A stretch of DNA of 64,000 bases from positions 1,018,501 through 1,082,500 of the forward strand of contig JACVTC010000032.1 in assembly GCA_016946835.1 (NCBI GenBank), read 5' to 3'. The notes below the pieces were generated by a model that ran no database searches, was not told the DNA's origin, and worked only from the letters and a program-made list of their open reading frames with translations. Numbering within the stretch: the stretch's first letter is position 1; each line of letters begins with the position of its first letter. Shown here in pieces: positions 1-10,580 of this stretch. Made by a program: the position numbers and the translations under genes. The DNA comes from Neocallimastix lanati (nom. inval.) (Eukaryota > Neocallimastigomycota > Neocallimastigomycetes > Neocallimastigales > Neocallimastigaceae).

Positions 1-502
1 TTAAATTTTAAATTTTATAAATTTATTTAGCATATAAATTTATATATGTCTATTATTTTTTTTATTTTATCTTAATATTAATTAATATTTCCAATTATTA
101 TTTTTTTTTTTATTTTTTATTTTTTTTTTTTTATTTTTTTTTTTTATTTTATTTTGGAAATACTTTTTGTTAAAAAAAAAAAAGTTATAAATAAAAAAAA
201 ATTTATAAATAAAAAAAATAAAATATATATATATAAATTTTGATTAGCCATAAATATTAAAACTATAAAAAATATTAACTATTAAATATTTAATTTTAAT
301 AAATGGACTAAATAATATTTTAACCATTCATTTATAAAATATAAAAATCACCTATTCTATATTTCTATTTTTTTTTTTTTTTTTAATAATATAAATCTCC
401 TTTCTGTTTATAAAAATATATTATAAAATATATTAATATTAAACTTAAATATGTAATATTTTAAAATATTTATTGATGTTAATTATTTATTTACGTATTA
501 TC

Positions 503-550
<48 letters not shown>
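1..550. other. A/T-rich stretch, no gene seen
   Basis: Only A/T-rich sequence with poly-T, a poly-A run near 503-530 and a TA dinucleotide run. No coding frame or RNA gene is recognisable. Confidence 0.6.
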
Positions 551-552
<2 letters not shown>

Positions 553-554
553 TT

Positions 555-628
555 ATTCACGGATGAAAAATAAATTAAAATAATTAGATTATAATTTGAA
601 ATATTATACCTTAATTTTATTAAAATAT
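555..628 (+). repeat. Left edge of duplicated block, copy A
   Basis: This 74-base stretch, beginning attcacggatgaaaa, recurs almost unchanged at 7465-7545. It is the left end of a block of roughly 600 bases whose first copy was split by the Copia element and whose second copy lies at 7463-8053. A poly-A/TA run precedes both copies. Confidence 0.75.
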
Positions 629-1330
629 TGTTAACAATCAAGATAATTATATAATAATTATATAATAGCATAAATTTAATTTATAAAAATGAATATACAT
701 ATAAATTTATGATCTAAAACAAATATGTGTAGTAACATATTTGTATATTTAATAATAATTATTAAATATTAAATTTATATCTTTTGATAATAATTTTTAT
801 AATATATTATTAATTATTCATTATTATATTATAATTACTATTATAATATATATTAAATTACATATTATTTTATAATATATTAAATTATATATTTATTTTA
901 TAATTATATATTATTATATTATATAATTTATATGTTTAAAATATATTTCATATTATTAAATTTTATAATTTTAAAATGTAATTTCTTAATAATAAACAAT
1001 TTCTAATAAAATTAATTTAGAAAGGGGTTTTTAGTTTTTAGGAAAAGTAATAATAAATTAAATAAAGATATAACTATATTATTATAATTAAAATATAGCA
1101 CATAAAAGTCCCGTATATCATTTATTCTAACATATGACGTCACATGTATTTATTCATAATTTAATTTTATTCATATATTTATGTAAACAATTGTTATACT
1201 TTAAAAACTGTACTCTCTCTCTTTTATAAAAACTTAAATAAATAAAGTGTTAATAATAATTATTAATACAAAACAATATTAAAGGTATTATTTTGTCTTT
1301 GTGTCTTTTTCTACCAATAGTCTGTTAATA
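629..1330 (+). repeat. 5' LTR of the + strand Copia, carrying an insert
   Basis: It starts tgttaacaatcaag and ends gttaata immediately before the primer site, as the 3' LTR does at 6491-6810. It is 702 bases long against 320 for its partner; the excess is explained by an insert at 711-1120. Confidence 0.85.
711..1120. mobile_element. 410-base insertion inside the 5' LTR, possible solo LTR or small non-autonomous element
   Basis: The 3' LTR runs continuously across this point, whereas the 5' LTR is interrupted by 410 bases flanked by a direct repeat tttat at 706-710 and 1121-1125. The interrupting DNA begins gatctaaaac (tgatct if one base is counted from the repeat) and ends cgtatatca, so with a 4-base duplication its ends are TG...CA, as in an LTR. 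It has no coding capacity. Family not identified. Confidence 0.7.
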
Positions 1331-1343
1331 GATTAAGAGTCTC
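1331..1343 (+). other. Copia primer binding site (internal tRNA-Lys type)
   Basis: The 13 bases gattaagagtctc directly follow the 5' LTR. They are complementary to the anticodon arm of tRNA-Lys(CUU). The second Copia element in this window carries a longer match at the same place, which supports the assignment. Confidence 0.65.
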
Positions 1344-4300
1344 AAAGAAAACCAGAGACTAAAATATCATAAATAAAATTTTAATAAAAATTTTAATATA
1401 TTAATAAATTAAAAATTTACTATTTTTCCCATGAGCGAGATTAATAATTATATAATATTAAAAGGTACAGATAATTATGCGTTATGGTTTAATTATCTGT
1501 GCAATGAACTAAGAAAGGAAGGTTTATTACACTACATTAAAGAAAATGTATTGAATAACGTGGATATTGATAATCTACCAAATGATAAGAAAGAACAAAT
1601 TAAAAAGGATGCAAAAGTTGTATCTAAAATTCTAAATACAATAAATATAAATATCCATAGAGAAATAGTAGGACTAAATACTTCCTATGAAATTATATCA
1701 AAATTAAAGAAGAAATATGGTAGTTCAACTACTGATTCATCATACTGGTTGAAGAAATTAAACTCAATAAAACAACTAATAAACAAGGAATTCTAGACGT
1801 GATAGATCAGTTAAAAGATATTTTTGAAAACATGGATAATATAAATTTCCACTTATCTGAAGATGAAAAATTAAGATACCTATTTAACGCTATGCCAGAA
1901 GATTATACATATAAATTTACTCTTACTGATAAAGATAATTTTACTAGTATTAGTATGAAAATAGTGGAAGACATAAACAAACTTGCTTATATCCAACAAT
2001 GGAACTTAAATAGCCAACCTAAGGATGATCCAATGGAAATAGACTATGCTGGTAAATTCCAAAAGAAAAATAAAAATAACAATAAAAGAAACTACCAGAC
2101 AAAGAAAGCGGATAAAAAATACTGTCATATATGTAATAAAAATAATCACTACACTTCTGATTGCTGGTTTAACGAGTTAAATAAAAACAGAAAATTTAAT
2201 AAATATGTAAACCAAGAGTATTCCAAGGAAGAGAATATAAACAATAGTAAAAGTAATAATAATAATCAATCATCTTCAAAGAAAAAAGGAAAAGAAATAT
2301 ATTATACAGGAATAATTAAACAATATAGTATAAATAAACATTATAATGCTAATGTAGATTATGAAGATATAAAGACCATGTTTAAAAAGGACACTAATAA
2401 ATCTCATAAATCAGTATATTTAATTAATTATAAAAATAACGCGTCAAAAGTGTTAAAGAACATTTCTTCATTTAATTTCTATGATAAGTCCTACTGGTTA
2501 TATGATTCTGGAGCAGGAGAACACTTAACAAGCAATAAAAACTTATTAAAAAACTACAAAAAAGAAGAAATTGAATTAACCTGTTCTAATAATACTGTAT
2601 GCACCTTTGAAGGTTATGGAGAATTTTCTTTCTTTATAAATAATTATAAAATTATTTTAAAATGCGTCTTATACTCAAAAGACGTTGCCAAGAACATGAT
2701 AAGTGGTGTGGAATTAGCTAAATTAGGCACTAAGACTCTAACTGAATCAATTAATAATGACACAGTTAAAATTGCTTTAATGGATAACCTATACAAAACT
2801 ATTGGATCATTTTTATCAAATAGTCGCAATGAATTAATAATTACAGCAATACATGATAATTCAATAAAAGAAAATATAAAAAATAATATAATGGCAATAA
2901 ATAAACTAAATAATGAAAGTAAATTATTATGGCATAGAAGATTAGGCCATTACTATTTAGAAAATTTAAATGAATATTTAGATATTCATAATATTAAGGA
3001 GTCAGAATGTATTGACTGTAAAATCGCAAAATTAAAACGATTCCCACATAACAAAGAAACTCCAAAAGCAACAGAAATATTAGAAATAATACATTCCGAC
3101 ATTATTGGACCAATTAATGATTTAATTACTGGAAAAAGATTTATACTAACAGTAATTGATGAAAAGTCACATAAAAGTTGGATTTTTCTAATGAAAAGTA
3201 AATCAGAAACAATTGATTTACTTATTGATTTTATTAAATATTTAAATAATATTTTTAATGATAAAAAAGTAAAAAATTTTAAGTCTGATAATGCTAAGGA
3301 ATATAGAAATAAAAAGCTAACTAGATTTTGTAAAGATAATGGAATAAATAAGATTTACTCTCCTCCCTACAATCCAGAAAATAATGGTTTAGCAGAAAGG
3401 TTTAATCAAAACATTATTTCTTGTACTATAACTTTGTTATATTGGAGCAAATTATCTGAAAATTATTGGGATTTTGCTATCCAATATGCAAATTACTTAT
3501 ATAATAAAACTCCACATCTTATCTCTGAGAAAACTATCCCAGATGAAGTTTTCTTTAATGAAAAGGTTAAAATTGATCATATAAGGACTTTTGGATGTAT
3601 CACTTATTATAAAATCTTTGATCATAATAAATCTAAGTTTTCACCAAATACCAAAAAAGGAATTTTCCTTAGATTTAGTGAAGTTACTAACTCTAATATT
3701 GTTATGGATTATGAAGATTATAAAATTCATAACGTTAGAGAGATAATATGTCAAGAAAATGAGCCGGCTAAACTTTCTCTATCTAATTCAGTAGGTGAAG
3801 AAAATGGATATCCATCCTTTTTAAATTTTGACTTTAATTTTAGTAAGACAAATAGGATAAAAAGTGGTACAATTCTTAATTTTCCTTGTCAAAATGACCA
3901 TAAAAATTTGGATTCAAATACAGTAGAAAATGAAAATAAAAATAATTCTGAAAAAGAGAATTCCGGTGATATTAATAATACTGATTTTAGTATCAATATT
4001 GATACTAAAAATGATAATGTAAATACATCAAATGAAAGCCATAATAATGATGTAAATAATAATGAAAATAAAACGAAAATGAAAAGTAATACTAAGGTTA
4101 CCCAAGAGAAGAAAATAGAAGACCCTAATATTTTTTCTGATGATGAATTTTTTGACACGGTGGATGAAAAAAAATTTTAATAATAAAAATTTTCAAAATT
4201 TTGATGAAAAATCTGAAAATGTAAATAATGAAGAAAATTATAATAATTTAAGTTCTGAAAAAAAATTTTCTACTGAAAACTCTAATTCATATGAAAATAA

Positions 4301-6480
4301 TAAAATTTCTGATGATAATAATATTATTTCCATAAATGGAAATAATATTAATAATCAAGAAATTAAAAATGGAACAATAATAATAAAATTCAAAATGAAT
4401 CAAATAATAAAGAAAATACAGATAATATTATACAAAATGTAAATTCCCATATATTAAATAAATCAGAATTAAATCCAAAATTCAATATTAATAACAATCA
4501 GTTAAATAATAATATATTACAAAATAAAAGTGTGAAAACACCTTCTCTTAATGTAAACAAAAGGATAAAATTAAACTTTAAAAGAGGAAGAAGGCAACTT
4601 GTTATTGACAAAACGAAAAATATTTCACAAGATATATTAAATTTTAATAAAAATTTAAATATTAATAATAATTTTAATTTAAATAAAAATTTAAATAATA
4701 AATTATTAAATAATAAAATCTCAAATAACAAAAAGAATAAAAATATAAATAAAAATAATTTATACAATAATAATTCTGAAAATACTTCCTATATTGATAA
4801 TAGCCAAAGTAATGTTGCCTTTATTAAAAATAATTCAAATATCATTAATAACAATATTAATTTAAAAAGAAATTTTTCTGAAGTTGATTATGAAAAGAGT
4901 ATTTTATGGCCTATTAAATACAAAAGAATAAATAATAATAGATGTGTTGCTACCATTTCCACAAATGTTCCTCTTTCCTATTCTGAAGCTATAACATGTA
5001 AAAACCACGAAGAATGGGAAAAAGCAATTCAGGATGAACTTAAAAATTTATATGATAATAATATTTTTACTTTTGTTAAGTATATTCCTAAAGAAAAAAA
5101 ATATTATTTCTTCAAAGTGGGTTTTTGCAAATAAATATAATGGTGAATATATTATTACCAAAAGAAAAGCACGCCTTGTAGCTAGAGGTTTTAGACAAAG
5201 ACGTGGTATTGATTTGACCTATTCTCCGACTCTCAATACAGACACCTTAAAACTTATTTTCTCCCTTGCAGCAAAATACAAATGCCCAATTCAACAATTA
5301 GATATTAAAGCTGCGTATCTCAATGCAGATTTAGACAAAGAAATCTTTATGTCTATTCCGCCAGGAGATCCTAACTTTGGGAGGGGATGGTAGAAGTTGA
5401 ATAAGGTATTGTATGGGTTGAAGCAATCTGGCCGACAATGGAACAAAACTTTATCAAAATTTTTAATTAAAAACGGATATACTCAATTAATAACAGAAAA
5501 ATGTATATTCGTTAAGAAAAATGAAAAAGGTGATGTATTAGTTATAATAGGAATAGGTGTATATGTAGATGACATAGTCATTACAGGTATAAAAATAGAA
5601 ATACAAAATACAATTAATACTATAAAGAATAATTTTAAAATATCCAAATCTGAACAAATAAATTATATTGAAGTAAAGAAAATTGATAATAAATATATAA
5701 TCTCTCAAGTAAATTATATTAATAAGATTTTGGAAAATTTTAACATAAAATATACAAGAAAAGTAAGTACTCCATGTGTTGGTGATAATATCAAAGGTGA
5801 AAATAATAAACCCTTTGATAGAACAGTCTACAAAAGTGCCATAGGCATGTTAATATATTTATCCAAATGTACTAGACCTGATATTTCTTTTGTAGTACAT
5901 AAAGCTGCAAGAAATTCAGAAAATCCTATTATTACAGATTGGGTAAAAATTACTAATATATTAATATATTTAAATAAGACAAAATATTATAAAATATGTT
6001 ATGATGGTGAAAGTGAAATTATCGGTTACACTGATTCGGATTTCGCTGGAGACATCAAAGATAGAAAATCAACTTCAGGACATATTATCCTAATGGGTAA
6101 AAATCCTATATGCTGGTATTCTAAAAAACAAACAATAGTAGCTACATCGACAGCCGAAACTGAATATATCAGTACTTCAGAATGTGTAAAAAAGGTTTTA
6201 TATATTAGAAATATTCTTAAAGAATTATTTAACTTTAAAAAACCAATAACAATTTATACTGATAGCAAGTAAAACAAATATAAAAAATGATGAAATAAAC
6301 ACTAAATTAAAGCATATTTCAATCAAGTATTTTTTCAACAAAGATAATATTGAAAAAGGATATATAAAATTAGAATATATTGAATCTAAACAAATGTTAG
6401 CTGACATACTCACTAAAAATAAAAATGGAAAAGATATGACGAACTTCGCAAACCAAGTTTTTATACATAAAAACTAGTTT

Positions 6481-6490
6481 GAGGGGGGAG
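6481..6490 (+). other. Polypurine tract of the + strand Copia
   Basis: gaggggggag abuts the 3' LTR, the expected place for the plus-strand primer of an LTR element, and is conspicuous in this A/T-rich DNA. Confidence 0.8.
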
Positions 6491-6810
6491 TGTTAACAAT
6501 CAAGATTATTATATAATAATTATATAATTAGAATAAATTTATATGTATATACATTTTTATTAAATTAAATTTATGTAATAAAAATGTATATACATATAAA
6601 TTTATTCTAACATATGACATCACATGTATTTATTCATAATTTAATTTTATTCATATATTTATGTAAACAATTGTTATACTTTAAAAACTGTACTCTCTCT
6701 CTTTTATAAAAACTTAAATAAATAAAGTGTTAATAATAATTATTAATACAAAACAATATTAAAGGTATTATTTTGTCTTTGTGTCTTTCTCTACCGATAG
6801 TCGGTTAATA
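6491..6810 (+). repeat. 3' LTR of the + strand Copia
   Basis: A 320-base copy of the LTR without the insert seen in the 5' copy. It contains a long perfect palindrome at 6528-6610. Confidence 0.85.
6528..6610. repeat. 35-base perfect inverted repeat within the 3' LTR
   Basis: Arms 6528-6562 and 6576-6610 are exact reverse complements around a 13-base loop. The 5' LTR keeps the right arm, split by the 711-1120 insert, but not a matching left arm. Confidence 0.85.
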
Positions 6811-6815
6811 AATAA

Positions 6816-6847
<32 letters not shown>

Positions 6848-6852
6848 TTTAT

Positions 6853-6965
6853 CTTTTAAGCGGGAGATTTAATGTAAGGGGAACAGTTGTGGAACAGTTG
6901 TGATTTATAATTATCCAATAAGTAGTAATTTATTACAATAATTATTTAATGCAAAATATTCATTT
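6853..6965 (+). repeat. Right part of duplicated block, copy A
   Basis: Matches 7944-8053, including gagatttaatgta and the stretch ending aaaatattcattta. Copy A additionally has a 12-base internal repeat (gtggaacagttg twice). Confidence 0.75.
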
Positions 6966-6976
6966 ACTTTTTTACT

Positions 6977-7366
6977 GAAGGCGATTTATTAATAATATTT
7001 TTCAATCACCTTCAAACGAGTCTTCTTTCCCGATTTTATTTTGTGGGGCTTGCGGAATTCCTTACTAACGTTATGCCTATTGTGATTGGTGATTTTTACA
7101 CCATGATCGATTTGTATAGTGTTAGACCTACCGTTGTCAAGAGCGTCGACGTCGTAACGATAAGGCAAAGAAGAAATTCTGATACAGATTCGAATGATAA
7201 TTTTCATCCACATGGAGTTATCTTCGATGAATGGGAAGAGTTAGAGGCCATTTCGTCCTCGAATCTCATAACGTAGTTTTTTAATATTAATATAAAAAAA
7301 AAATTTCATGTATTTAAACTTCATGTATTTTTTAAAAAAATATTATTAAATAAAGTTTATTCCTAG

Positions 7367-7427
<61 letters not shown>
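6977..7427 (+). mobile_element. 5'-truncated LINE copy with poly-A tail
   Basis: Encodes only the last roughly 77 residues of the LINE ORF found complete at 21432-25517, then the same 3' UTR and a long A run. It differs from the full-length copy at only a few positions. An 11-base target duplication, acttttttact, flanks it at 6966-6976 and 7428-7438, as expected for target-primed reverse transcription with 5' truncation. Confidence 0.93.
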
Positions 7428-7430
<3 letters not shown>

Positions 7431-7462
7431 TTTTTACTTTAAATATAAAAAAAAAAAAAAAA

Positions 7463-8053
7463 ATTATTCACGGATGAAAAATAAATTAAAATAATTAAAT
7501 TATAATTTGAAATTATACCTCAATTTTATTAAAATATAATATAATATATTACTAATATTTTTTTTAATAATATTAAATAGAAAAAAAAATTTTTTTTATT
7601 AATTTAAAAAATTTATATATTTTTTGGTAATCTTTGCAAAACAATAAACAAAATTGCCAAAATTTTTTGTATAATGAAAATAAAATTTAATTAAATATTA
7701 ATTTATTCGTTTCTTTTCTAAAAAAAAAAAAATTAATATAAATCAATTATCTAATATAAAAAAAAGATTAATAAATTTAATTTATTTTAATTTTTTTTAA
7801 CCTTACTTAGGGGTTTTAAGATATAGATGATAGATGAATCTAAATTAAATAAAGTTTATTTTACGAATAATATTTTTAACATATAATATTAATAGATTAC
7901 TATCCGTTTTTTATTATTATTTTTTATTTTTTTTTTTTCTTTTTTCTTTTAAGCCGGAGATTTAATGTATGGGGAACAGTTGTGATTTATAATTATCCAA
8001 TAAATTGTAATTTATTACAATAATTATTTAATGCAAAATATTCATTTATTTTA
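7463..8053 (+). repeat. Duplicated block, copy B (uninterrupted)
   Basis: Its left end repeats 555-628 and its right end repeats 6853-6965. Copy A is interrupted by the Copia element and abuts the LINE tail, while copy B is free of both. No coding content. Confidence 0.65.
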
Positions 8054-8480
8054 AATATTATAATATTTTTATTATTAAATTGAATAAATTAAAAAGGGTT
8101 ATGAAAAAAATAATTTATATTTATTTTAATTTTTTTTTAAAATATTTAATAATTTATCTATTTATATAATTAGGTACATCTATATATTTATTTTAAATTA
8201 TTCATTTTATTATTATTGTTATATTAAATATTTGACTTCACTTTAAAAATTAATTAAAATTATTATAAGTTTTATAAATATATTTCATAGAAATAATATA
8301 AAATATTGTATATAAAAATTATAAACACTATATATAAGTTTTAAAATATTATTATGATATTATAAATAAATAAAATAAATTAACTTTAATTCTATTATAT
8401 ATACAGAAATAATTAAAATAAATAAACCTTATAATATTATTAAAAAAATAATAAATGAAATAAATAAACCTTATAATATC

Positions 8481-8519
<39 letters not shown>

Positions 8520-8647
8520 AATATACCTTATAATGTCATAAAAAAGAAAATAAATAAAATTTATAATATCTTTAAAAAAATATACATATATATATATAAA
8601 TAAAATAAAATAAAAAAATAATATTTATATAATTCGCAATAAAAAAA
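8054..8647. other. A/T-rich stretch, no gene seen
   Basis: Low-complexity A/T sequence with an A run near 8486-8516. It presumably includes the upstream region of the decayed gene that follows; no promoter element could be defined. Confidence 0.5.
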
Positions 8648-9473
8648 ATGAAATATTTTTAATTATTTCGACACTATTTTTATTATTAAATGTAGTATTT
8701 TGTTTAAAGAATGAAGAGTATAATCACCCAGCCGATTATATCTGTGATAATTTAAATTATGTTCACAGAGATTTACCATTTACTATAAATAATGAAAGTT
8801 ATAGCTACTGTTATATATATAATAATAAAACTTTACTTTCATGTAATTCTGATAAAACCAAATAAAGAACAATTAATTTTGAATTATATAAATATAATCA
8901 AGATGGTAATTGTAAAAATACAATGTGTGTTAATACAACAAGATCACCTTATCTTACACTTTATGATAAGAAAGATCCAAAAATTGAAACTAAAAAAGAA
9001 CAAAATACTATTAAAAATATTGAAAATATCAATGATAAGTTATCTATAATGATAAGTTAAAAACTTCATCTGGATTAGAAATTCCTGAATCTCTTTTAAT
9101 TTATTTAGATTGTCCATTTGGAAATGTTATTTGTAAGAATGATAAAGGTAGTTCTTGTATCAGTCATTATAGTGTCTGTCGTAACAGTAATTTTGAAACT
9201 TTAGCTGAAAGTCCTATATATAGTGGTTATAATATTGAAAATCTTACCCTAGAAAATTATTGTAATATTCATCATGATACATGTTTAATGATTATAAATT
9301 ATGATCCACCATTAATGGATGAATAAATTTATAATCTAAATCAATATTTATCCTGTAATGAAAATGATTCTATATGTCAATATGACAAAAGTTCTAGCTG
9401 TCAAGCAATTCTTGATTTATTCAAGAATACCTATCCAGATGAATACTGTAATAATTTATCATCCATTTGTTAA
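8648..9473 (+). pseudogene. Decayed secreted cysteine-rich protein, paralogue of the gene at 35217-35723
   Basis: An ATG is followed after a frameshift (stop in the fifth codon) by a hydrophobic leader, then Cys-rich sequence. Two further in-frame stops (about 8863 and 9324) and a frame change near 9057 break it. The second half reads PESLLIYLDCPFGNVICKND, close to PEPLLTYLDCPIGDIVCKDN in the intact gene at 35.2-35.7 kb. The spacing C-x6-C-x7-C-x6-C, then C-x6-C, is kept; the second module has lost its fourth Cys. Beyond the final stop lies a Thr/Lys-coding tail (TTTKTK). Function unknown; the leader suggests secretion. Confidence 0.75.
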
Positions 9474-9761
9474 AGAATTGATTCAGATTCACAAGCAACA
9501 ACTACAAAAACAAAAATAAAGACATCGAAAACATCAAAAAATTAAAACGAAAATATTAAAAACATCAAAAACAAAAATATCAAAGACAAACATCAAAAAC
9601 GAATATCAACAACAAATATCAACAACAAAAAATATTAAAAATAAGAACTTCAAAAATTTCTACAAAAAACTATCAAAAACAATAACACAAAATATTAAGA
9701 ACATTAACAGCAAATACTATAACTATTAACTAAAACCTGGAATCGTCACCAAACCCAAACC

Positions 9762-9802
<41 letters not shown>

Positions 9803-9817
9803 ATGATGAAAATAATT

Positions 9818-9848
<31 letters not shown>

Positions 9849-9926
9849 TTAGAGTAAGAAATGGGGTATTCTTAAATATTCTAATAGAGTATAAAGATTT
9901 TTAATATTTTTTTAAGAATTTAAGTA

Positions 9927-9977
<51 letters not shown>

Positions 9978-10226
9978 TATTATTATTAATTATTATTATT
10001 AATTATTATTATTAATTATTATTATTATTATTATTACTATTATTATTATTTATTTTTATTTTTATTTTTATTTTGGTTTTAAAAATAATATAAACTATAA
10101 TTGTTAGAATTATATATAATTATATATTAACCCCTTATCGACAATTTTCATCAAAAATTAAGTATTAAATATTATAAATGTATAATAGATTAATGAAATA
10201 ATATCTAATACATTAATAACACTAAG
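9474..10226. other. Intergenic region with aac/aaa-rich tail and TTA microsatellites
   Basis: First about 250 bases of degenerate Thr/Lys/Asn-rich codons continuing from the decayed gene, then an A run (9763-9800) and (tta)n microsatellite between about 9925 and 10075. No further gene seen. Confidence 0.5.
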
Positions 10227-10259
10227 CTTTAGTACCAGTTCTGGGAACCGGTACTAAAG
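10227..10259. repeat. GC-rich perfect-arm hairpin
   Basis: ctttagtacc (10227-10236) pairs exactly with ggtactaaag (10250-10259); gttc/gaac extend the stem after one mismatch, leaving a 3-base loop. It stands out sharply in composition. It lies about 180 bases downstream of the CDC23 stop codon. Confidence 0.8.
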
Positions 10260-10268
10260 GCATAAATA

Positions 10269-10309
<41 letters not shown>

Positions 10310-10441
10310 GATAATGTTATTTAATGTTATAAATTATTTTGAATTTGTTATTATTACAATAATTAATCATATATATAATTAATTTTAATATAATTAAATG
10401 ATAGATTATTTTTAATTTATTTTATACTTTCTGTATAATTA

Positions 10442-10530
10442 CTAATCTTCCATAGTTCGTAAATTTTTCAATTCTTTAATCAAACTTTTTCCTTCTTCAG
10501 TATGTAATACCTATAATAAAAATTAAAATA

Positions 10531-10580
<50 letters not shown>

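Larger units (their letters stand above)
629..6810 (+). mobile_element. Copia (Ty1-type) LTR retrotransposon, broken
   Basis: An LTR element read on the + strand. Parts in order: 5' LTR, primer binding site, gag, a CCHC zinc knuckle (near 2129), a protease with a DSGA motif (near 2506), an integrase with an HHCC zinc region and D,D,E core (about 2930-3420), a long Asn-rich linker, reverse transcriptase with YVDD (near 5565) and RNase H (about 6020-6270), then a polypurine tract and 3' LTR. The integrase-before-RT order is diagnostic of Copia. The coding region is interrupted about four times, so this copy is a fossil. The right two thirds of the two LTRs differ at only about four of some 210 positions, which suggests a fairly recent insertion. 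Flanks aatat and aataa make a weak 5-base target duplication. Confidence 0.92.
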
